Positions 1-6,967 of a stretch of DNA of 64,000 nucleotides are shown here, in pieces. A program made the translations under genes and the position numbers. Each line of letters opens with the position of its first letter. Within the stretch, counting starts at the first letter, position 1. The notes under the pieces were generated by a model. The model saw only the letters and a program-made list of their open reading frames with translations. It searched no databases and was not told where the DNA came from. The DNA is from DATDPM01 sp963841995 (GTDB taxonomy: Bacteria; Pseudomonadota; Alphaproteobacteria; DATDPM01), in contig CAWJEX010000018.1 in the NCBI GenBank assembly GCA_963841995.1, positions 1-64,000 on the forward strand, in the 5' to 3' direction.

Positions 1-470
1 GTCAATCGCGTCGGTTCCGCGATGTCCGCGCTTGGTCCGCTCAACTACGCACAGCGGATATTCGAATTGTTGCCGATCAAAACCGGTCGGCGCACAAAAG
101 CGGTCGATCCAGCCCCGCCCTCAGAAAATCCGATTTTTGCCAATTACCAACTCGCTTTGTGAACGTGGCGCGGCGTTACGGTTACGGCTGGTTTCAACCA
201 CGCCGAAATGCTGCTTCCGGGCGCGTGGTGATATCCAGGATTTTAAGGTGGAACAAAACCGTGTCGTAACCAATTGAAAACGTTGCAGAAAAAACTTTGG
301 TGCCCAGGGGCGGAATCATTCAAGCCATAAAAATCAATAGCTTACAAAAAAGTGGGACACTAAATCTTCCCACAGCGTTATTAGGCTTTCCAGGGAAAGT
401 GTCCCACCGGTTCCGTTATCTAACAGCTAAACCCAGCGCCTTTGAAACCGGCAGCCGCCCGCTCGCTAGA
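1..470. repeat. tRNA-Phe att-like unit, copy A
   Basis: The unit has three parts. The left arm (1–297) begins with the dispersed R1 repeat. The core (298–317) equals the last 20 nt of the tRNA-Phe gene at 40088–40107. The right arm (from 318) carries the inverted repeat GTGGGACACT (352–361) / AGTGTCCCAC (398–407). Positions 1–410 are almost identical to 31317–31726. Short reading frames inside it resemble those of the other copies and look non-coding. Since both arms are complete, the array probably continues to the left of the window. Confidence 0.85.
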
Positions 471-531
471 CGGGACAGCACGATCTTTTCGCCGGTGGCT
501 CCGCGGCAAATTCGTCAGTGGCCGAGCGCGA

Positions 532-545
532 TTGATCTAAATCAA
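532..545. promoter_or_regulatory. FNR/FixK-type operator upstream of the cytochrome c peroxidase
   Basis: The sequence TTGAT-CTAA-ATCAA is a perfect FNR/Anr/FixK consensus (TTGAT-N4-ATCAA). It lies about 128 bp before the peroxidase start at 673. Bacterial di-haem peroxidases are commonly activated under low oxygen by FNR/Anr-type proteins, so activation is likely here. A Crp/Fnr-family gene lies in the same module (11517–12251). Confidence 0.75.
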
Positions 546-620
546 GGCTGGCACACCCCTTTTCTAACTAAAATAATCCACAAAATCATCGCAGCTCCTG
601 GTGGCCCAAACGGTCAAGTC

Positions 621-666
621 GCTCCAACATCGTCTAGGGGAGTGCTCCAGCATCGTCCAGGGGAGT
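621..666 (+). repeat. 23-bp tandem duplication at the peroxidase ribosome-binding site
   Basis: Two adjacent 23-bp units (621–643 and 644–666) differ at two bases. Both end in AGGGGAGT, so there are two Shine–Dalgarno-like cores. Only the second is well spaced for the ATG at 673. The upstream GTG at 601 would read through both units as low-quality peptide, which argues for 673 as the true start. Confidence 0.8.
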
Positions 667-672
667 AAAGCA

Positions 673-1716
673 ATGCGCAACCTTATCGTGCTGTCTGTTG
701 CCGCCGTTGTTGCCTTGACCACATTACCGGCTTCAGCGGACGAGTTGATGCAGAAGGCTCAACAGACCTTTAAGCCAATCCCGTCGGTGGTGCCTGCCGT
801 CAAGGACAACGCTATTACCGGCGAGAAAATCGAGCTCGGCAAGAATCTGTTCTTCGATCCCCGCCTGTCCGCCAGCGAGATCATTAGCTGCAATACCTGT
901 CATAATTTGGGAACCGGCGGTGTCGATGCCGGGCCGACCTCAGTCGGTCACGGTTGGCAGAAAGGCCCACGTCGCGCGCCGACAGTTTACAATGCCGTCT
1001 TTAACATTGCCCAATTCTGGGACGGTCGAGCCGCCGATCTCAAAGCGCAGGCGAAGGGGCCGGTCCAGGCGAGCGTCGAAATGAATGCTACCCCGGATCA
1101 TGTGGTCAAAACGCTGTCCTCGATGCCGGCCTATGTAGAAATGTTCAAGAAGGCGTTCCCCAACGAAGCTTCACCGGTGACCTTCGACAATTTCGCCAAG
1201 GCGATCGAGGCGTTCGAGGCAACTTTGATCACTCCGGCGGCGCGGTTCGACCAGTTCCTCGATGGCGACGCTAATGCACTCAACGACGAGGAAAAGGACG
1301 GCCTCAAGCTGTTCATGGAAAAAGGTTGCTCAAGCTGTCACAATGGAATCAACATCGGCGGACAAGCCTATTTCCCATTCGGTGTGGTCGAGAAACCCGG
1401 CGCCGACATTCTGCCGCCCGGCGACAAGGGCCGCTTTGCGGTGACCAAAACCGCCAACGATCAATACGTCTTCCGTGCCGCGCCTCTGCGCAATGTTGCG
1501 CTCCGCGCTCCGTATTTCCATTCGGGTCAAGTATGGGGTCTCAAGCAAGCGGTGGGCGTCATGGGGGCCGACCAACTCGGGATCAAGCTGAGCGACAAGG
1601 AGGAAGATTCGATTGTTGCCTTCCTCAAAACCCTGACCGGCCAGTTGCCCAAGATCGAATACCCGATCTTGCCGGTTCGCACCGATGCTACGCCAGAGCC
1701 GGCCCTAATGAAGTAG
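673..1716 (+). CDS. ccpA: Di-haem cytochrome c peroxidase (CcpA/MauG family)
   Basis: A periplasmic peroxidase that reduces H2O2 with electrons from small c-type cytochromes. The 347-residue product starts with a Sec signal peptide (about residues 1–22, ending PASA). Two CxxCH haem sites are present, CNTCH at 73–77 and CSSCH at 219–223, spaced as expected for the high- and low-potential haems of this family. The C-terminal YFHSGQVWGLKQAV block resembles the family motif around the second haem. The start at 673 is chosen because it has GGGGAG just upstream and opens directly into the signal peptide. An FNR box lies at 532–545. MauG itself modifies protein tryptophans, but nothing nearby encodes methylamine dehydrogenase, so ordinary peroxidase is the better call. 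Confidence 0.9.
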   Translation: MRNLIVLSVAAVVALTTLPASADELMQKAQQTFKPIPSVVPAVKDNAITGEKIELGKNLFFDPRLSASEIISCNTCHNLGTGGVDAGPTSVGHGWQKGPRRAPTVYNAVFNIAQFWDGRAADLKAQAKGPVQASVEMNATPDHVVKTLSSMPAYVEMFKKAFPNEASPVTFDNFAKAIEAFEATLITPAARFDQFLDGDANALNDEEKDGLKLFMEKGCSSCHNGINIGGQAYFPFGVVEKPGADILPPGDKGRFAVTKTANDQYVFRAAPLRNVALRAPYFHSGQVWGLKQAVGVMGADQLGIKLSDKEEDSIVAFLKTLTGQLPKIEYPILPVRTDATPEPALMK

Positions 1717-1887
1717 GCCGACCCGTCGAATTTGCACCAGACGAATTGACCAGCAGGTTTGCCAAAGCGCTGTTTTGAGCGGGCGGACGTACTCAAGATG
1801 TGGGCGGAATAAAGAGTTGCGCTCTCGTTAATTGAAAAAAATTCGCAAATCTTTCCCGGGAGGCGCTGGTCGCGCTCGACAGAGGCT

Positions 1888-1923
1888 CAAAAAAAACGGG
1901 CGGGTAATCAAACCGCGCCCGTT
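1888..1923 (-). terminator. Rho-independent terminator of pqqA
   Basis: Read on the minus strand, an AACGGGCG / CGCCCGTT stem (1895–1923 region) is followed directly by a run of eight or nine T. It begins about 34 nt after the pqqA stop. This implies a short single-gene transcript for the precursor peptide. The stem may also partly terminate the convergent peroxidase transcript. Confidence 0.8.
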
Positions 1924-1956
1924 ACCGAGACTCCATTTTGGAGCAAGAAGCTCCAA

Positions 1957-2034
1957 CTAGACTTCTGCGCAGGCGTAGCTGTTGATCTCGAGGCCGACGC
2001 AGATTTCAACGATTTTCGGGGTGTTCCAGGTCAT
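1957..2034 (-). CDS. pqqA: PQQ precursor peptide PqqA (orphan copy)
   Basis: A 25-residue peptide beginning MTWNTPKIVEICVGLEIN and ending SYACAEV. It has the PqqA signature: an N-terminal Trp/Pro segment, then EICVGLE, and the Glu-x3-Tyr pair whose Glu and Tyr side chains are cross-linked to make pyrroloquinoline quinone. It resembles the Methylobacterium-type PqqA more than the enterobacterial one. GGAG sits about 8 nt before the ATG, and a terminator follows. The reading frame continues upstream to a start at 2142, but that extension lacks an RBS and does not look like PqqA. No pqqBCDE genes occur in the window, so processing would need enzymes encoded elsewhere. Confidence 0.85.
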   Translation of the reverse strand: MTWNTPKIVEICVGLEINSYACAEV

Positions 2035-2295
2035 TTGGGTTCTCCATTGGCTGATGATTGAACGATCGGTGTTGAACAGTACCCCGATAATGCCGGAACC
2101 GGCCTGAATATGACCTGAGGGGCACATTAATTTAGAATTCATCTAACTCATTCGATGTCCGTTCAAGAGCGGACTGTGCTCAGCAAACCTTCAAGCCGAA
2201 CCGCCATTTCTTGTTGAGAATCGTTCTGAACTGTTGACGGCCGGTCTCCGGCCATCTAGATTAGAATTATTATAATATTTCGAGAGGAGGCTCCG

Positions 2296-4494
2296 ATGTC
2301 CAAGACTGATGAAAAGAGCGCGGGCAAGTGCCCGGTCATGCACGGGACTACAAATGTTGGAATGAGGTCGAATACCGACTGGTGGCCGAACCAGCTAAAC
2401 CTCAGGATTCTCCGGCAGAACTCGCCCCAGTCCGATCCCATGGGCAAGGCCTTCAACTACGCCGAGGAGTTCAAGAAGCTCGACCTCAAGGCTCTGAAGA
2501 AGGACCTTCACGCGCTGATGACCGACTCTCAGGACTGGTGGCCGGCGGACTACGGTCACTATGGGCCGCTCTTCATCCGGATGGCGTGGCACGGCGCGGG
2601 TACGTACCGTATCGGGGACGGCCGCGGCGGCGCCGGCGCCGGCCAGCAACGCTTCGCGCCGCTCAACAGCTGGCCCGACAACGTGAATCTCGACAAGGCG
2701 CGCCGGCTGCTTTGGCCGATCAAGCAGAAATACGGCCGGAAAATCTCCTGGGCCGACCTCATGATTCTCGCCGGCAATGTCGCGCTCGAGTCGATGGGCT
2801 TCAAGACCTTCGGCTTCGGCGGCGGGCGCCCCGATGTGTGGGAGCCTGACGAAGCCGTCTACTGGGGCAAGGAGGACACCTGGCTTGATGACAAGCGCCA
2901 CACGGGCGAACGGGAGCTCGAGAATCCTCTCGCCGCCGTTCAGATGGGTCTGATCTACGTGAACCCGGAAGGGCCCAACGGCAAACCGGATCCGGTCGCG
3001 TCCGGCAGGGAGGTTCGGGAGACATTCGCGCGCATGGCGATGAACGACGAGGAAACCGTCGCGCTCACCGCCGGCGGCCACACCTTTGGCAAATGCCATG
3101 GTGCCGGCGATCCGGCGCTGGTCGGGCCTGCACCCGAGGCTGCCAGTATCGAAGAGCAGGGCCTCGGCTGGAAGAGCAGCTTTCGCAGCGGCAAGGGTGG
3201 TGATCAGATTGGCAGCGGTCTGGAAGGCGGATGGACGCCAACCCCAACACAGTGGGACAACAGCTATCTGGACATGCTGTTCGGCAACGAGTGGGAACTG
3301 ACAAAAAGTCCGGCGGGCGCTTGGCAGTGGACGCCGAAGGAGGCGACCGACAAAAATCTCGCGCCGGCCGCCGACAACTCGTCGAAGCGGGTCCCGATCA
3401 TCATGACCGACGCGGACATGGCGATGCGGATGGACCCGATCTATGAACCGATCGCGCGGCGCTTCCATAAAAACCCGAAGGAGTTCGCGGACGCGTTTGC
3501 CCGGGCGTGGTTCAAGCTCACCCACCGCGACATGGGCCCGCATTCGCGCTATCTCGGCCCGGAGGTCCCGGCCGAAGAGCTGATCTGGCAAGACCCCGTT
3601 CCGGCGGTCGATCACAAGCTGATCGACGCGAAGGACGCAGCCGACCTCAAGGTCAAGATCCTTGCCTCGGGACTTTCCATCTCCGAGCTGGTCGGGGCCG
3701 CCTGGGCCTCGGCGGCAACCTTCCGCGGCTCCGACAAGCGGGGCGGCGCGAACGGCGCGCGTGTCCGTCTCAGCCCCCAGAAGGATTGGGAAGTCAATCA
3801 GCCTGCCCAATTGGCGAAAGTGCTCGAAACCCTTGCGGGCATCCAGAAGGCGTTCAACGGCGCGGCAAGCGGCGGCAAGAAAGTGTCGCTCGCCGATCTG
3901 ATCGTCCTCGGCGGCTCGGCCGCCGTCGAGCAGGCCGCCAAAAAGGGCGGGCACGACGTGACCGTTCCATTCGCGCCTGGCCGCACGGACGTGTCGCAGG
4001 AGCAAACCGACGTGGAGTCCTTTGCCTATCTCGAGCCGGTCGCGGATGGCTTCCGCAACTACCTTAAGGCCAAATACGCCGTGTCGGCAGAGGAGCTTCT
4101 GATCGACAAGGCGCAACTCCTGACACTGACCGCGCCGGAGATGACGGTTCTCGTCGGCAGCATGCGCGTCCTGAACGCGAACTTCGGCAAGTCCCAGTAC
4201 GGCGTCTTCACGAAGCGTCCGGAGACGCTCACCAACGACTTCTTCGTGAACCTCTTGGACATCGGCACCGAGTGGAAAGCGACCTCGGACGAAAATGTGT
4301 TCGAGGGGCACGACCGCAAGAGCGGCAAACTGAAGTGGACCGGCACGCGTGTCGATCTCATCTTCGGTTCGAACTCCCAGCTGCGCGCCCTTGCCGAAGT
4401 CTATGGCTCCGCCGACGCGCAAGAGAAGTTTGTGAAAGACTTCGTGGCAGCGTGGACCAAGGTGATGAACGCCGATCGCTTCGACCTCGCCTGA
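2296..4494 (+). CDS. katG: Catalase-peroxidase KatG
   Basis: A bifunctional haem enzyme that removes H2O2. The 732-residue product has the full family length with two peroxidase-like domains. In the N-terminal domain the distal residues are Arg95, Trp98 and His99 (RMAWHGAGTYR). The Trp98–Tyr221–Met247 spacing matches the cross-linked adduct of KatG, and the proximal haem ligand is His262 in GGHTFGKCHGAG. A strong GAGAGGAGG precedes the ATG, and the AT-rich stretch just upstream (about 2260–2280) could hold the promoter. The gene diverges from pqqA, so the interval 2035–2295 holds both control regions. A 675-codon antisense frame inside the gene is a GC-bias artefact. Confidence 0.97.
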   Translation: MSKTDEKSAGKCPVMHGTTNVGMRSNTDWWPNQLNLRILRQNSPQSDPMGKAFNYAEEFKKLDLKALKKDLHALMTDSQDWWPADYGHYGPLFIRMAWHGAGTYRIGDGRGGAGAGQQRFAPLNSWPDNVNLDKARRLLWPIKQKYGRKISWADLMILAGNVALESMGFKTFGFGGGRPDVWEPDEAVYWGKEDTWLDDKRHTGERELENPLAAVQMGLIYVNPEGPNGKPDPVASGREVRETFARMAMNDEETVALTAGGHTFGKCHGAGDPALVGPAPEAASIEEQGLGWKSSFRSGKGGDQIGSGLEGGWTPTPTQWDNSYLDMLFGNEWELTKSPAGAWQWTPKEATDKNLAPAADNSSKRVPIIMTDADMAMRMDPIYEPIARRFHKNPKEFADAFARAWFKLTHRDMGPHSRYLGPEVPAEELIWQDPVPAVDHKLIDAKDAADLKVKILASGLSISELVGAAWASAATFRGSDKRGGANGARVRLSPQKDWEVNQPAQLAKVLETLAGIQKAFNGAASGGKKVSLADLIVLGGSAAVEQAAKKGGHDVTVPFAPGRTDVSQEQTDVESFAYLEPVADGFRNYLKAKYAVSAEELLIDKAQLLTLTAPEMTVLVGSMRVLNANFGKSQYGVFTKRPETLTNDFFVNLLDIGTEWKATSDENVFEGHDRKSGKLKWTGTRVDLIFGSNSQLRALAEVYGSADAQEKFVKDFVAAWTKVMNADRFDLA

Positions 4495-4599
4495 TCTCGG
4501 GACAGGAAATCAGGGCGGCATTCAAAACGACTTGAAATGCCGCACATGTGCACGCCCTCACAATCCGCTGGTGCCGGGTGCAAAATCGCGCGCAACATT

Positions 4600-4803
4600 G
4601 GCTCTGACTCACTTTTGGTGCAGGGGTAATCGATTCGGCAAGTTGGGGTGAATTTCCACGGATCGCACGGCCTACGCTGCCACCACGATGTCGGTTTTTG
4701 ACGCCGGTGGGTCTCGACGACGATCATACCGAGGCCAAATCCCGCAAGATTGTCGCCTTGAGCCAGGTTCGAAGGGCAGCTGCACCAAAAGTGAGTCAGA
4801 GCC
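4600..4803. mobile_element. MITE-like element with 24-bp perfect terminal inverted repeats
   Basis: The 24 bases at 4600–4623 (starting GGCTCTGACTCACTTTTGG) are the exact reverse complement of 4780–4803. The 156-bp interior has no convincing gene. Overall length is about 204 bp, as expected of a non-autonomous miniature insertion element. Ends beginning GGCTCT recall several IS families, but I cannot assign one. No clear target-site duplication is visible. Confidence 0.75.
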
Positions 4804-5069
4804 GCATTTGGGCGCCGATTACCACTTTGACCCCCACGCCGATTCACATGCCCTTGCTGCGCCCAAAAAAGCGCACGCAGCAAATCTCTCGTCTTATGAC
4901 GCAGTAAGACTAAACCGCTGCCGCGGTAATAGGCGCCACCGTGACGATGGCGATCTGGCTCTCAATCCCTTAAGAGCCCGTTTTCGCACGAGCACCGCCA
5001 ATTGCAACGATCCGCAATGGCGGTTTCACTCCGGATCTGCAGAACCACTTCCTGGTGAAAAATTGTCGA
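4804..5069. other. Intergenic stretch with a relic repeat
   Basis: No supported gene. Around 4814–4850 there is a segment close to TTGACCCCCACGCCGATTCA. A near copy lies at about 35201–35240, so both are probably remnants of the same insertion-sequence end. Open frames on both strands here lack start signals and family features. Confidence 0.4.
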
Positions 5070-5486
5070 TCACCCGCAGGTTCGATTTTCGTCATCTCCT
5101 CGTAGCATTCCGTCCGCGCCATTTTCATGCAAAGCTTCCAAATCTTCTTGAACTAACATCAGCCGGCGCTCGATTGCTCTGATCCCTGAAATATCAAGCA
5201 CCTCGGACGCTGCAAGAGCACGGATGTCGGCGAGCGCCTTTTCCAGTTCGCTGAGAATGGCCTTCGCGCCGGGATCGTTGTATTTGACAATGAACGCCCG
5301 CACATAGGCGACAGCCATTTCGAGCCGCTTGACCGCATTTGCATAACCGGCACGAAGGCTTTTCCTGAGCCTCTCGATCTTGGCCTGGGCGACCGGCAGC
5401 AGTCGCGGATGGATCGGCGCGAATAGGTTGTCTCCCCGCCGATCCATGCCGATGTTATTCACTGCCCCTGGGAGAAAATCACGCAT
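5070..5486 (-). CDS. Small alpha-helical protein of unknown function
   Basis: A 138-residue product that I do not recognise. The middle and C-terminal parts are rich in Ala, Leu, Arg and Glu with heptad-like spacing, suggesting helices or a short coiled coil. There is no signal peptide or membrane segment. The start at 5486 is preceded by GGGAGG at good spacing. The longer frame opening at 5675 overlaps the sensor gene and is probably wrong. It lies 55 bp after the globin-coupled sensor gene on the same strand, so co-transcription and a partner role are plausible. Confidence 0.6.
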   Translation of the reverse strand: MRDFLPGAVNNIGMDRRGDNLFAPIHPRLLPVAQAKIERLRKSLRAGYANAVKRLEMAVAYVRAFIVKYNDPGAKAILSELEKALADIRALAASEVLDISGIRAIERRLMLVQEDLEALHENGADGMLRGDDENRTCG

Positions 5487-5541
5487 GGGCTTTGCCTCCC
5501 GATTGAAGCTCGACCAATACCGAATGCCTCTCGCTTGAACC

Positions 5542-6873
5542 TCAGGCAGCCTTGACCCGTGTGAAGAACTTGTCGACTTCGACGCGCAGAACTTCCGCCT
5601 GTTGCGCCAGGGCCTCGGATGCCTCTTGCACCTGGGTGGAGGTTTTTGCGGTTTCACTCGCAGCCTCGGCAACACCGGCGATATTGGAGCTCACTTCAGA
5701 GGTCCCCGCCGCCGCCTGCTGAACGTTGCGCGCGATCTCCTGGGTCGCAGCACCCTGCTCTTCGACCGCCGAGGCAATCGAGGTCGCAATCTCGCTCACC
5801 CGGCCAATGGTCGTTCCAATGCCCTTGATCGCTTCGACGGAAGCCGTGGTTGCCGATTGCATGGATGAGATTTGCGCCGCGATCTCCTCGGTCGCTTTCG
5901 CGGTCTGATTGGCGAGCGATTTTACTTCCGACGCCACAACCGCGAATCCCTTTCCCGCCTCGCCCGCCCGTGCCGCCTCGATCGTGGCATTGAGCGCCAA
6001 GAGATTGGTCTGCCCCGCAATATCATTGATGAGGTTCACGACGTCGCCGATCTTCTGCGCCGCCTCGGCCAAGCTCTGGACGGTCCGGTTGGTGTGGGTC
6101 ACTTCTTCGACCGCTCCCGAGGTGATCTTCGTCGATTCCTGAACCTGCCGACTAATTTCGCCGATCGAACTCGATAGCTCCTCCGCGGCGGCCGCTACGG
6201 TCTGCACGTTGCTCGATGCTTCCTCGGAGGCCGCGCTGACCGCCGCCGAGCGCTGTCCGGTTTCCTCGACGGTCCCCGCCAGGATCTTGGCCGTGTCCTG
6301 CATCTGGTGAGCCGCGGTCGATATTGTTTGCAGCACGGTCTTCATGGTCGCGTCGAAATCCTGGATCGCGCCATTCACCGCGTCTTGGCGCTTTTGCCGT
6401 TCGTTCATCATCGCTTCTTGGTAAACCGAAATCGCAAAATCCATGTCCAGCATCACCGCTGAATTGACCGCGCCGATGACGGCGGCCAGCTTCTTCGAGC
6501 GGTAGGTGCGTGCAGCGAGCTGCTGCAGGCGCGTGAGCACGAGATTGTAACCGCCGATGTACCAGCGGGGCTCCAACCCAATTCTGTTATGCGTCATGCC
6601 GATGGTGCGCACCCCATTCACATAGGCGTCATCGAATCGGCCCGAAAAGAGCCGTTCCCAATGCGCCTTTTGCGCCGCCTTCAGGCGGGGCACTTGATCG
6701 CCGACCATTTTTGCCAGGCTCGGCACCGAGCCTGCGTGTTTGTAGAAAGCATCGAGGATGCTGGGGAGTTCCGGTTCGACGACTTTCCAAAATTCACTAA
6801 CAAGTTGGCCGGTCTCGGGCATGATCTCCATGAAACGGAGTCGGCCCTCGCGATCGATCTGTGTGTCAGTCAT
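5542..6873 (-). CDS. Globin-coupled methyl-accepting sensor (HemAT-like)
   Basis: A soluble 443-residue chemoreceptor-type protein likely to sense oxygen through haem. Residues 10–150 form a protoglobin/sensor-globin domain, with the probable proximal haem ligand His71 in QKAHWERLFSGRF and the family block HNRIGLEPRWYIGGY. There is no transmembrane segment. The C-terminal half is a signalling domain with the hairpin tip motif DIAGQTNLLALNATIEAARAG. The start at 6873 has AAGGAAAA upstream; the frame also extends to 6912. It follows the PAS histidine kinase gene by 94 bp on the same strand, suggesting an oxygen-responsive signalling unit. Whether it controls motility or another output cannot be told, since no che genes are nearby. 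Confidence 0.9.
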   Translation of the reverse strand: MTDTQIDREGRLRFMEIMPETGQLVSEFWKVVEPELPSILDAFYKHAGSVPSLAKMVGDQVPRLKAAQKAHWERLFSGRFDDAYVNGVRTIGMTHNRIGLEPRWYIGGYNLVLTRLQQLAARTYRSKKLAAVIGAVNSAVMLDMDFAISVYQEAMMNERQKRQDAVNGAIQDFDATMKTVLQTISTAAHQMQDTAKILAGTVEETGQRSAAVSAASEEASSNVQTVAAAAEELSSSIGEISRQVQESTKITSGAVEEVTHTNRTVQSLAEAAQKIGDVVNLINDIAGQTNLLALNATIEAARAGEAGKGFAVVASEVKSLANQTAKATEEIAAQISSMQSATTASVEAIKGIGTTIGRVSEIATSIASAVEEQGAATQEIARNVQQAAAGTSEVSSNIAGVAEAASETAKTSTQVQEASEALAQQAEVLRVEVDKFFTRVKAA

Positions 6874-6967
6874 GTGAGTTTTCCTTTCATCTCTGTCTTG
6901 CTTGTTGCCCATTGGCGTGACTGCATGCCCCTGTGCGTCACTGCTCCTTCAATTTGTTGGTAAATCG

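Noticed and set aside
32..277. Small plus-strand frame near the left edge, nearly repeated at 31348–31593
   Set aside because: The match arises because both lie in the duplicated att unit. Other copies of the repeat do not preserve the frame.
2395..4422. A 675-codon frame antisense to katG
   Set aside because: It lies wholly opposite an obvious full-length catalase-peroxidase. Its composition is that of a GC-rich shadow, without motifs or an RBS.
4401..5182. Overlapping frames on both strands across the MITE-like element
   Set aside because: They span the inverted repeats and neighbouring genes without an RBS or motifs.
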